Source: Caecitellus pseudoparvulus
Taxonomy: Eukaryota > Bigyra: Bicosoecida
DNA: 64,000 nt
Direction of reading: 5' to 3'
NCBI GenBank assembly: GCA_965644315.1
Contig: CBFFRQ010000068.1
Coordinates: forward strand, 868,001 to 932,000
Positions within the stretch are counted from its first letter, which is position 1, and each line of letters begins with the position of its first letter. The notes under the pieces were generated by a model, which had not been told where the DNA came from, ran no database searches, and was given only the letters and a program-made list of their open reading frames with translations. Both the position numbers and the translations under genes were made by a program. Of the stretch, positions 35,673 to 45,150 are shown piece after piece.

Positions 35673-38600
35673 TCACGTGCCTGGCGCGTACAGCCGAACG
35701 ATGCCGTCCAGAGAGGCAGTGGCCAGTCGAGGCACGTGAGGGTTGAATGCAACGCCGCGCACACTGTCTTTTGCGCCTCTGTGCTTGTGCACAAAGGCGC
35801 CTGAGCAATCAGTCGCGCCCGTCACAGCGCCACGAATGTCGTACATGTACGCAGAGTTGTCGTCACTACCCAGAGCTGCCAGCATGCCACAGGGTGAGAT
35901 GGCGACCCCGCACCCGGGGCTGGAAGCACGGTGCAGATGGCCACTCAGACTGGCCACTGGCACAGTGTTGCTGCCCGCCGAGCAGCGCATGTCCCACACC
36001 AAGGCTGCACTGCTACCAGCGGTGCCAGCCACTGACCCAGTCGCAGAGGACACAGGCGCAGCAGAGAGCAAGGTGTGGTACGTAGCTGATGGCAAGGACG
36101 CAGCATGAGACGCGCTGGGCAGCGCCAGGGCATGCGCTGCTCTGGGGTGGGCGTGAGGCAGGGTGATCACGACGCGACCCACTGCCAAGTCCACCACGTG
36201 GATGGACTTGTCAGAAGTTGCCACCGCTGCCAGAACTGCCTTCGGCGCGTTCATGGCAGCCATGGCCGTGATGGTGCTGCCTTCTGGTGCCACTTCCACA
36301 TCACAAACCAGCGTGGAGGTGTTCTGTACAGGCGGCCCAGTTGGTGATCCCAGAACAGTTGACATCGCCTCCACGGCAGCTGGCACGCGAAAAGTGTACA
36401 GCAGCAGGCTGCGCCCGGACGCCACACACAGCAGTCTGTCCCCATACGCAAAGGTTGCAGCGCTGACGCTGGCTGGGGGTGTCACCGTGAGGAGCGGGAC
36501 TTCCGAAGCTGCTCCCCACAAGTGCACTGCCTCACCGCCCACCCCCCACCCTGCCAGCAGCGACACTGCGCCACTGGCTGAGACCCCAACCCCCCGTCGA
36601 CGAGATGGAATGAGAGGAGCGCTGGTCCCTGCAGCTTGCCTCAACGTCCGCGGCGCCGCTGCAGGGAAGCTCGTGTGGCTCCACGCCACCCCTGTCGGCT
36701 TGCTGAAACCCGTGCGGTACACACGCACGCTGCCCTGCGAAACGCCGAGAGTAGCGGCCAACGAGTCCCCCCGCATGGCTGCCGCACGCCATGCGCCCGG
36801 CATGGACACTGTTCCCACACTGCCATCCACGAACCCGACAGCCAGTGCGTTTCCAGAACTTGCCCAAGCAACGGCGCAGTGCCCAATGCCTCGGGGAACG
36901 CTGCGCGCTGTCGCGTAAATGCCGCCACGACCAGCTGCAGCGGGCGCTTGGCTGGCTGCCTGGGGCTCCAATCGAAGCCCAGACACCGCTTGGCAGCCCC
37001 CTTCATCAGTCACTACAAGGGGGGGGGTGCTGGGGGGGTATGGCGTGGCAGCCAGCGTGGCCGGTGCCCGGCGCCCTCGGGACGGGGGTGCCGCGCGGTC
37101 TGCCCCAAACAGCGCCCTGGGCTTGACAGACCCATACCCTGATGATTGCACTCGTCTACCCCCCCTGGAAGGTGCCCGTGCAGCTCCTGACGTGGAGGCC
37201 GCCCCCCCCACAGCTCGCTCCAGCCACGTGCCAGAGACCTGCTCCTGGCTCGGGAACAGGCTCAGCGGAGCACTGGGCTCCCGGGAACCCGCGTCGCCGG
37301 GGGTGTGCTGTGTGGGGCTGGGCTGCAACCAGGCAGGGAGCGTCGGGTCCACGTCCTCTGCGCTTGCACTGCACAACGCTGCCCTGGTGGAACCGGCAGG
37401 CACCCACGGCAAGGCTGGCGGGTCAGCGGGCCGCAACATGCACACCGCGTCCAGGGTCGGTGTTCCTGCGGAGGCCAAGTAGAGCCGTCCATCCTTCAAG
37501 ACCTCTGCAGCGGCTATCAGAGGCGCCACGCTGGTGTCCAGCGTCGCTTGGGCTGCAGGGTCGGGGTGTACGAGGTCGGAATTTGCGGCTGCAAACATCG
37601 GGCGCCACGTAGTGGGGGACAGCAACACCGTGAAGTGAGCCATCACAACACACACAACTGCAAGTGGCTGGGCAAGGGGTGCGGCGCTCGCGGGTGGCAG
37701 GGGCTCCACCGCCTCTGCCTCGCCAGCACCGAACAGCGCAGCACCCGCCACTGCCCATGCTGGGAGTGCCTCTGTTTCCGACGCCAATGCGTGCAGTGGC
37801 TTCTGCGCAGCAGCACTGGCGCGAGGCGAGCCGCCCCAGCGCCCTTCTAGCACGCTGTCGTCGCCGCTTGACGAACCGCTCCGTGGCCGTGCAACTGGCA
37901 ACTGCACTCGCCGCACCACCAGCACAGCACAACCAGTGTCGGGCACGTCCCCACGGCCAGGTGGTGTGGGCGGAGGCGTCTCGTGCAGGGGAGAAGCCAC
38001 CACTGCTCGATCATCCCAGGCCGGCCGCTGGGCAGGCTGGACTCGCGCTCGGTGCCTGCGAGCGGGCGCTTGGACCCGGGTCGCGCCGCCTGCCTCGCCG
38101 CCCACACCCGAGCTGTGTTCCGCCTGCGGAAACAACTTGCGCAGGAAGGGCGCGCAGCGCACAGCATGCAGCAACAGCAGCTTCCGGCGAGATGCATCCT
38201 TGGGATGGGCAGCAGGGGCCAGCTGCAAGATGAAGACCCGCCCGCCCTCTGACCCCGCGGCGAAAGTGGGTGCCTCGCCAGCCCGCAGCTGGTGCAGGGA
38301 CACAAGCGGGGCCTTGCACAGCACGCCCGAGTCGTGCTCGCAGGAGGCTGCCGCCAGGTTCCACAGGCGCACGGAGCGGTCCTCCCCAGCGGACAGCAAG
38401 CGGCTGGCAAAGGCAGGCGGCGACTCTGGTGTCAGGGAGGGGAACCGCGCGGCCACCACCTGCCCGGTGTGCCCCTGCAGCACCATGAGGTTCTTGTCAT
38501 GGCGGTAGTCGCCGATGATGACGTCAGCGCCCACGCCGACAGCTAGCACTCGGCCTGTGCTGTCAAAGGCCAGGGATGTCGGCAGACCGCTAATGCCCGA

Positions 38601-38963
38601 TGTCAGGTACTGCACGCCGCTGTGGGCTTCCTCATCCAAGTCCACCACAGCTACCATGCCATCACACCCTACCGCGAGCAGTGGGTGGTCAGTGGGTGCA
38701 AATGCACCACATGTTGCACATGAAGCACCCTGGATCTCAAGAACTCTCAATGGCTGCGCAAGTGGCAGGTCGCCTTGACACCGGCGTTTCGCATGAGTTT
38801 CACATCGCCAACTCGCAAACCTCACAGCTGAGAAGTTCTGACGGGAAAAAAGAGCAACCTGAACAGGCTCTGACCGCAGCAGCACTGCGAGTAGGTCTCC
38901 GTCACTCCAGCTCGTCACGAAGGACGCTGGGGCCTGGAGCGCCACCTGCTGGGCACCGGACAT
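35673..38963 (-). CDS. WD40 repeat protein, possibly WDR27-like
   Basis: A single open frame encodes 1,096 residues. WD repeats are clear at the N-terminal side (DHPLLAVGCDGMVAVVDL; GHTGQVVAARF then LLSAGEDRSVRLWNL, about residues 160-205) and at the C-terminus (MLAALGSDDNSAYMYDIRG; SVRGVAFNPHVPRLATASLD, about 985-1096). The middle (about 300-700) is a long Ala/Pro/Ser-rich region of low complexity. The overall plan suggests two beta-propellers split by a disordered insert. WDR27 is my best guess from the general layout only. A scaffold role is inferred from the fold. The stop is 4 nt from the tRNase Z stop. Confidence 0.8.
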   Translation of the reverse strand: MSGAQQVALQAPASFVTSWSDGDLLAVLLRSEPVQVALFSRQNFSAVRFASWRCETHAKRRCQGDLPLAQPLRVLEIQGASCATCGAFAPTDHPLLAVGCDGMVAVVDLDEEAHSGVQYLTSGISGLPTSLAFDSTGRVLAVGVGADVIIGDYRHDKNLMVLQGHTGQVVAARFPSLTPESPPAFASRLLSAGEDRSVRLWNLAAASCEHDSGVLCKAPLVSLHQLRAGEAPTFAAGSEGGRVFILQLAPAAHPKDASRRKLLLLHAVRCAPFLRKLFPQAEHSSGVGGEAGGATRVQAPARRHRARVQPAQRPAWDDRAVVASPLHETPPPTPPGRGDVPDTGCAVLVVRRVQLPVARPRSGSSSGDDSVLEGRWGGSPRASAAAQKPLHALASETEALPAWAVAGAALFGAGEAEAVEPLPPASAAPLAQPLAVVCVVMAHFTVLLSPTTWRPMFAAANSDLVHPDPAAQATLDTSVAPLIAAAEVLKDGRLYLASAGTPTLDAVCMLRPADPPALPWVPAGSTRAALCSASAEDVDPTLPAWLQPSPTQHTPGDAGSREPSAPLSLFPSQEQVSGTWLERAVGGAASTSGAARAPSRGGRRVQSSGYGSVKPRALFGADRAAPPSRGRRAPATLAATPYPPSTPPLVVTDEGGCQAVSGLRLEPQAASQAPAAAGRGGIYATARSVPRGIGHCAVAWASSGNALAVGFVDGSVGTVSMPGAWRAAAMRGDSLAATLGVSQGSVRVYRTGFSKPTGVAWSHTSFPAAAPRTLRQAAGTSAPLIPSRRRGVGVSASGAVSLLAGWGVGGEAVHLWGAASEVPLLTVTPPASVSAATFAYGDRLLCVASGRSLLLYTFRVPAAVEAMSTVLGSPTGPPVQNTSTLVCDVEVAPEGSTITAMAAMNAPKAVLAAVATSDKSIHVVDLAVGRVVITLPHAHPRAAHALALPSASHAASLPSATYHTLLSAAPVSSATGSVAGTAGSSAALVWDMRCSAGSNTVPVASLSGHLHRASSPGCGVAISPCGMLAALGSDDNSAYMYDIRGAVTGATDCSGAFVHKHRGAKDSVRGVAFNPHVPRLATASLDGIVRLYAPGT

Positions 38964-39134
38964 CTGCTGTCACTTCAGCCGCATCGAAGACAGAAGCTGG
39001 TGCGAGACACATCCCAGCATCTCCAGCCCTTGGAGTGCCTGTATCACGGTCGGTGCGATGCATCAATTTTGGTAACGAGGCATCCGTGTGCCACCCCAAA
39101 GCCTTCAGGCTGTGCAGTGTTCCAATTTCCGCAC
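38964..39134. promoter_or_regulatory. Divergent promoter, WD40 gene and low-complexity protein gene
   Basis: This gap is 171 bp if the plus-strand gene starts at 39135. An upstream in-frame ATG at 39000 would cut it to 36 bp, which leaves little room for two promoters and is one reason I prefer 39135. Confidence 0.35.
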
Positions 39135-40853
39135 ATGGAGGAGGCCAGGGACTCCCCCACGCCCCCGCCACTGCCGGTGGACTGGGCAATGTTCCCAGCT
39201 TCCAAGCACATCACTGACCTCTCGTCTTTGCCTCTTGCCATGCCTTGCGATGGCGACACAGAGTTCATCGTGACCTCAAAAGCGGACGGGGCTCGCACGG
39301 CGCTTGCCGAGCTGGAGCAACAAGTGTCACTGCCCCTACTTGGAACCTTCTGCAACGGTACAGTTCATGCTGAGGTACTCGTAGTACCTGCCAAGGGGGT
39401 GGGCCTGCCCTACAGGCGCTTTGTGGGCGTGTTTCACAACGCAGCTGCTGCCGGGCGGGAGGCTGCTCAGACCGCCGCTCAGTTGGGCGTTTTCTGGGCT
39501 GCAATTGCCAATCCTGCCTTATTGGAGGAGGGTCACGCCCGCCAGTCTGAGAAGATCGCCAGGGCACGGGTGCTTGCTGCTGCTGCAGCTTCCGCTATGC
39601 CAGGCGCGCAGGCATTACTGCCACTGCAACCTTGCGCAACTTCCCCTGCTGCAACGCAGCAAACTGGCATTTCAGCACCTTCTGGCTCCGGAACCGTGCA
39701 AGCCTTGTTGTCTCAAGCGCAGGCATCCACTGTGATTGCTGCTTCTCCAGCCCGTGGACCTGTGGCTGCCGCCAGCAGCACCCCCGGCACAGCATCCACA
39801 CAAGCCACTGCTGACAAGAAGGCCGCTGCTGCCGCCGCCGCTGAGAAGAAGGCAGCTGCTGCCGCTGCCGCTGAGAAGAAGGCCGCTGAGAAGAAGGCCG
39901 CTGCTGCTGCCGCCGCTGAGAAGAAGGCTGCTGAGAAGAAGGCCGCTGCTGCTGCCGCCGCTGAGAAGAAGGCTGCCGAGAAGAAGGCCGCTGCTGCCGC
40001 TGCCGCTGAGAAGAAGGCTGCTGAGAAGAAGGCCGCTGCTGCCGCTGCCGCTGAGAAGAAGGCTGCCGAGAAGAAGGCCGCTGCTGCCGCTGCCGCTGAG
40101 AAGAAGGCTGGGCTTCCCCAGGCCAGTACTGAGCAAGGCAAGAGCAAATCAGCCAAAGATGCTTCTGAGACCTCGAAAGCCGGTAGCCAGTCCCAGTCGG
40201 GCAGCTCTTCCGGCAGCAGCTCTGACTCGGGCAGCAGCAGTGGGTCGGGCAGTGACTCTGGCACTGACTCTGGCAGTGACTCTGCCTCGGGCAGCAGCAG
40301 TGGCTCCAGTAGCGGCTCCGGCAGTGATTCAGACAGTGCCAGCAGTAGTGAAGATGAGGCTGCGCCAGCGCCAGCACCGGCGGCGAAGCGGCGCAGGGCA
40401 GGGCAGAGGGCTGCCGCACCACCCCGAGTCAGCACTGGCTCTGCTGCCATGGGGATGGAGGCGCTGCTGAGTCTGGCCAGCCCCTCCGGAGTGGCCCGGG
40501 CATCTCCAGTGGCAGAGTCTCAAGATGAAGGCGGTGCAGCCCACCAGCGCCCGCGCAAGGTGAGCTTTGTTGAAGAGGAGGAGGCTGCTCAGAGGAGCAG
40601 CAGCACGTCAGTCAGTGGGAGTCCGGGGAAACGCACCCGTGGCCGTTCCTCTGCAGCCCGAAAGAAGGCTGGACGCTTGTCAATGGGAAGTACCGGGAGT
40701 GCAGATGATGGTGCTTGGGACAAGAAGGGGCGCCCGAGCTTCTCAGGTGAGGACGCAGCGGTGCTGGGCGTTGGCCAGCTTTTGAGCAGTCAGAGCAACC
40801 CAAGCAGGACGGCGCGCGGGACAAAGCGCGCTCGCGTCCAAAACAAGGAGTGA
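39135..40853 (+). CDS. Unrecognised Lys/Ala- and Ser/Gly-repeat protein, probably nuclear
   Basis: The frame encodes 572 residues from Met at 39135 (MEEARDSPTPPPLPVDWAMF); an in-frame ATG at 39000 would add 45. The N-terminal 180 residues look globular, with segments such as EFIVTSKADGARTALAELEQ and GLPYRRFVGVFHN, but I do not recognise the family. Next comes an Ala/Lys/Glu repeat (39813-40112) likely to form a long charged helix, then a Ser/Gly/Asp tract (40200-40340) ending in SSSEDEAAP, rich in casein-kinase-2-like sites. Basic clusters (AKRRRAGQR, KRTRGRSSAARKKAG, TKRARVQNK) look like nuclear localisation signals. The next gene on the same strand has a PWWP-like domain, so both may be chromatin proteins; that is inference only. 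Confidence 0.7.
   Translation: MEEARDSPTPPPLPVDWAMFPASKHITDLSSLPLAMPCDGDTEFIVTSKADGARTALAELEQQVSLPLLGTFCNGTVHAEVLVVPAKGVGLPYRRFVGVFHNAAAAGREAAQTAAQLGVFWAAIANPALLEEGHARQSEKIARARVLAAAAASAMPGAQALLPLQPCATSPAATQQTGISAPSGSGTVQALLSQAQASTVIAASPARGPVAAASSTPGTASTQATADKKAAAAAAAEKKAAAAAAAEKKAAEKKAAAAAAAEKKAAEKKAAAAAAAEKKAAEKKAAAAAAAEKKAAEKKAAAAAAAEKKAAEKKAAAAAAAEKKAGLPQASTEQGKSKSAKDASETSKAGSQSQSGSSSGSSSDSGSSSGSGSDSGTDSGSDSASGSSSGSSSGSGSDSDSASSSEDEAAPAPAPAAKRRRAGQRAAAPPRVSTGSAAMGMEALLSLASPSGVARASPVAESQDEGGAAHQRPRKVSFVEEEEAAQRSSSTSVSGSPGKRTRGRSSAARKKAGRLSMGSTGSADDGAWDKKGRPSFSGEDAAVLGVGQLLSSQSNPSRTARGTKRARVQNKE
39813..40112 (+). repeat. Coding minisatellite, 45-bp unit
   Basis: Five tandem 45-bp units (39873-40097) encode EKKAAEKKAAAAAAA. 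Two shorter 30-bp units precede them and one partial unit follows. Copies differ mainly at third codon positions (GCC, GCT, GCG choices), so selection seems to keep the peptide. The number of units is likely to vary between strains. Confidence 0.85.
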
Positions 40854-40997
40854 GGGCCCAGCTCAATGCAGCCCCCGTGCACGTGCTGTTGCAGGGCCTG
40901 GCCGTATCACCTCGGCTGGTGGCAGGGGAAGCGCTTGGCATGTGGCTCTCCAAGGGCAGCACCTGCGCTCAAATTCCGCCACAACCTCTCACTGAAG

Positions 40998-43900
40998 ATG
41001 AAGCGGACCGCTCAGAGGTCGCGCACGAAGTGGGGAGCGCTTCCACCTCTAAAGTTCCACCAGTGCTTTGAGCAGGGTGACTTTGTGCTGGCACGATCCG
41101 CTGGCGTGTACTGGCCGGCACAAGTCGTGGACAACCAGCAGGGCCTGAGCGGCGAGGATGCAAGCCGTGGCACGCCGGCAGCCAACCGGAGTTTTCAAGA
41201 TGCAATCACGTGGTGGGGAACTCAAACCCATCAACTATACTGTGTGTCTTTCATGTACGGCTCCGGTGCCACCGACTGGGGTAAGTTGGCGTTGGGCGTT
41301 GAGTCTGAGAGACTCAACGCACTACACTTTGCCTGCGCCTGCACACAGACTTTGTCGGCCCTTGGGATGTCCTCCCACTCACAAAGGATCACATTCAAGC
41401 TGTTCGTGGGGACGTTCAGCGGCTTGGTGCAAAGTGGGGAGGGCTGCGTGGCTTCGAAGAAGCTTTGGCCCGCCTGTGTAGGCTGGCCTCTAACAACGAG
41501 TCCAGCACCGAGCTGCCCCGCCCGCCGAACTATTCTGGCATCACAACGCTGATAGGCTCCCGAACGCCGTGGGGTGGCACCTTCGCGGCGTTGGCGGGGG
41601 GTGTTCCCGTGGGCGCCGGCTCGTGGTGGCTGCCGCGGCACGTGTGTGTCGTGAAGCCCCCACATCACGGCCAGCCCCCTACCATGCACACAGAGGCGCT
41701 TTACGTACACTGTGCCTTGATGGGGCCAGAAGAACCTATCGTCATCGCATCCCGAGTGCAGCTGGTGGCTGAGCACAGGGTGGCGTCCGGCCCCATGCTG
41801 TGGCGGGGGGTGGGGCTGGTAGGAGGGGGCGGCGGCGTCGGCGCGCACTTCTTTGTGTGCAAGCCCTCTGCCCTGCTGGCCAGCCACATGGACTGCACAA
41901 ACTTCGCAGTGAACAGCACGACACGTCGTGGGGCCAGCCTGGCAACGGGCAGCCTCAGCCACCTGGCCATCGCATACGTCCCCCAGACCTTTCACACGCG
42001 TGTGCAGCGCAGCACAGTCGTAGCAGGCACAGTGCCTCCACTCGCCATGGCTGCCATGCCTGTGCAGCCCACCGGTCACACCCACCGTGTGACCCTGGAG
42101 GCACTGGTGGCCGTGCAGGCGCACCCTGATCAGACTTGCTTGCTGTGTGGGCACAAGGAGCCACACAAGTTTCGCAAGCCCACCGAAGGCATGATCAGCG
42201 CCGGGCCGCTGCTGGCATTCATCCGGGGATGCGATGAAGGCCACGCAAGAATTGCGGGGCTGCAGGCAGCAGACGTGTGCTTTGACCCCGCCAGCTTGCA
42301 CGGCGTGAGCAAGATGCAGCCCCACAAGGACATGCTGGCGGATGTGCCGAACCTGGTCATTCCCCCTGACAAGGTCACCGTGCCTGAGCGGGTGTTTCAG
42401 TCGCTTGTCTGGGTCCACTCTATGTGCTTGCACACTGGCCTTGCCCGGGCCAAAGACCTCACCCCCGCAGGGGGCACGTGCAATGTCCTGACGTGGATTG
42501 AGTCTCACGGGGACAAGTTCGTGGCATGCTTCGACGGCCTGCCCCACCGTCCTCTGGCCATGGTGGCGTGTGGCCGGGACCAGTGCACATGCTCGTACCA
42601 TTTCACTGACTTGATGCAACATGGGTGGCCAAAACAGTGCGCAGGGCACGTGCAGCGGCCCAGCCAGCTGGAGCTGATGTCCCCGCCCGTCATTCACCTG
42701 CTCGTGCAAGGGCGGCGAGGGCTGACCGTAAACCCCACTGCCTGCCAAAGCGGGAAGACCATGGTGGTGCATGGCTGGGTGGTGGGCTTCCATGCCCCCT
42801 CTTGTACCCACACTGTGCTGCTGGACCGGCATCCCCGGCAATCCGAGCCTGGCGCCTGCATTGCAGTGGTGTCTCCCGGACACCAGCCGGCTCCCCCGCC
42901 CAAGGGCCAGGCCCCCAGCTACACCAACATGCCGCTGCATGGCGCCGAAGACATTGGCCGCAACGTATCCTTGCTCGTGGAGCACGACGACGACTGCGTT
43001 AGGGTTCTGAGGCTTCCCGCTGGCGACTTGCCAGAGGGCACATGGCCAGCCTGGGCCCGCGCGCCGGTCCCTTCCTTGCACTCCGAGCATGCCACGGGTG
43101 ACGCGGCGTCGGCCCCAGCCGTGACGGTGTCCACAACTGTGGGCCGGCGCAGGCGGACTCGGGGCTCTGACTCCACACCCCCGTCGATTTCTGGGCTCAA
43201 GCGTTGCCTGGGTGCGATGCGGAAGCTCCAAAGCCCAGCCGACTTGCCCAGCAACGCCGCCAACTGCCCTGACCTGGACCCGGCGGTGCTGCTGCCTGTG
43301 GAAGGGGGGGACCTTGCCCAGCGGGTCAAAGAGGCAGCTCGAGCACCGGACCCGCAGGCAGGCAACGTGCGAGATGTGTACTACGAAGTGCTTGGTCTGG
43401 ACCCCCTCCTGGGTCGCCGGCTTCAGTGGTCGCCGCTCCCTCCAGTCCACACGCAGGTGGAGGCGCTGCGGCACTTTCTCGCCCGGGTTTTCGCGGCAGC
43501 GCAGCGCCCGCCTCCCCTCTTGACTGCCGTGCCGGAGGCCGGCAAGAAGCAAGGGCGGCGCCGATATCGGAAGGGTCGGGAGCCGACCCATCGCAGCATC
43601 CAGTCTCGCCTGCAGGCTGCGCCTGCACCGCAGGCGATTCGTGGCACGAAGCGGAGCCGGGTGGGTGGGGAGCAACCTGCACCCCCTGCGCCTGTGACTG
43701 CGCCCGACACCGTCGCGTCAATGCTGCCCGTCCCCCGCGTCCCGCCCCCGCCTGCCAAGCCCCTGCAGCGATTGGATCCCATTCCGCACGTTCCTTGTGC
43801 AGGAGACGACCCTCCCCGCACGCTCGCTCTTTCCGTCCTGTACGCATCACCCCGCACCATCTGCTTGCGACGCATGCCCTCGCATGCGCTAGCCGGCGCT

Positions 43901-44287
43901 GCCACGGGTGCTAGCCCCCACCACCCGGCTGCCAGGGCCATGGCAGAGACCCTGATGCCGCAGGAGGGCCCTGACAATGTTGGAGGGACCCTGCCTCCGA
44001 CTGTTGCTGCCGTGGTCGGGAACATGGGCAGTGTTCACGCCCAGGCGCTGGTTCTGGGCAGGGCCACCTTGCGCGGGCCCGCCGCAGCTCCCAGCCTCAC
44101 AATCAGCCAGAGCATTTGGCTGGGCGGTAGCATAATGCGAGGGCGGGGCCGAGGCTCACTTGATGTAGCCCAGGTGGAAGACAAGGGCCCTCCTGTAGCT
44201 AGTGGTAGCGGCGACGCGCACATCACGCCACGTGCGGACCCAGCCAGCACCGCCGACAACGGCTGGGCACAACTCCTGGGGCAGTGA
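40998..44287 (+). CDS. PWWP-like domain protein, otherwise unrecognised
   Basis: The exons are 40998-41280 and 41349-44287, with a 68-nt intron (GTAAGT...CACACAG), giving 1,073 residues. The joined N-terminus reads KFHQCFEQGDFVLARSAGVY, then WPAQVVD, then YCVSFMYGSGATDWDFVGPW. This is the PWWP pattern (GD.V.A....YWPA.V......Y.V.F.G...WV) used to read methylated histones and bind DNA. The intron interrupts that domain, and splicing is needed to complete it. Downstream are Cys/His-containing patches (CLLCGHKEPHKF; CGRDQCTCSYHF) that could bind zinc, and a basic Pro-rich C-terminal half with GRRRRTRGS. An ATG at 40866 would extend the start but begins 13 nt after the previous stop. I infer a chromatin-associated role. 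Confidence 0.78.
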
Positions 44288-44453
44288 CAGCGCCCTGGTA
44301 AATGTAATGCAGCCACTCGCTGAGACGAGCGCTCCATTCCCTTTTATCGGCCCCCTTGTGGCACAGCCCTGCACAGCCCTGCTCCTGGTCCACGTGAACT
44401 TCGCAGGGTGCTTGGCACGCTCGCTCCACTTCCAGCTGCGAAAACCGTCTGCC

Positions 44454-45129
44454 ATGGGAGGCACAGAGAGCAAGCCGAACACGCCTGTTGCGGTAGGCAG
44501 CGTAGGTTTTCCGCTGCCTTGGCTGGCACCGTCTGCGCCGCGCACGCTTCCGCTCTGTGGCGCACCCTCCGCAGGAGGCTGCCGTGCCAGTGGCTCAGAT
44601 CAGCGACGCTCAGCTCCAGGCAGCGTAAGTGGTTGCCTGCAGCTCCTGTCCGCCAGCAGCTGCCTGAGACCAACTTTCTGGCAGAATTGAAGTGTCCTCG
44701 CTCGCCACTTCCTCGCAGGGAAGCGGAGTTTTACGCAAAGGTGCGCCTGAGCAGCAGGGCAGCAGAAGCGGAATTCGGTTGGTCTTACCGCCCAGGTCCC
44801 CCCGCACGTCTGCACAGGCACACAAGGAGGGCTACGAGTCTGCGTACGACGCGTTGAGCAAGATGGTTCCCACTCAGGTTCAGTCTCTGCTGGAGGATAA
44901 GCTGTCTGCCGTTGAGGCAGCCCATGCAAAAAAGGTCGAGGCGGCGGTGGAGACAGCAAGCTCCTCCCTCAAGCGAGCCCCCATTCGTGACGCGCCTTGC
45001 TCAGAGGAGCGGGCTCGCGTGGCTGAGTGCTACAAGGCCTCCAGCACCCCGCTCAAGTGCCAAGATGTCGTGCAAGCCTACGCCTCTTGCGCCAAGCAGA
45101 GCTCGCGGCACTTGCTGGAAGGCAGGTGA
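44454..45129 (+). CDS. MIC19-like CHCH protein of the mitochondrial MICOS complex
   Basis: There are four exons: 44454-44492, 44575-44624, 44719-44740 (only 22 nt) and 44818-45129, giving 140 residues. Introns are 82, 94 and 77 nt with GT and CAG ends. The N-terminus MGGTESKPNT has Gly2 and Ser6 as in N-myristoylated CHCHD3/MIC19, which begins MGGT. A helical, Ala/Glu/Lys-rich centre (about residues 35-85) is probably a coiled coil. The C-terminal CHCH has twin CX9C (Cys98/108 and Cys118/128), the substrate of the MIA40 oxidative import pathway. Family members line the intermembrane-space side at cristae junctions and bridge MIC60. The protein is shorter than animal MIC19 (about 227 residues). 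The stop is 21 nt from that of convergent WASH. Confidence 0.85.
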
Positions 45130-45150
45130 AGGTCTCCTCGAATGCATTGC

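Noticed and set aside
39595-40450. Open frames in other phases over the 45-bp repeats (Leu/Arg-rich, Gln/Ser-rich, Ala/Phe-rich)
   Set aside because: They are phase and strand shadows of a repeat without stops. Only the Lys/Ala frame continues into non-repetitive sequence with nuclear-type motifs.
40846-40858. The stop of the Lys/Ala protein lies inside GTGAGG, a possible donor that would fuse it to the PWWP gene
   Set aside because: I found no acceptor before 41000 that restores the PWWP frame with the required phase.
41231-43675. Minus-strand open frame of 814 codons
   Set aside because: It is antisense to the PWWP-like gene, His/Arg/Gly-rich with no domain, as expected for the reverse of GC-rich coding DNA.
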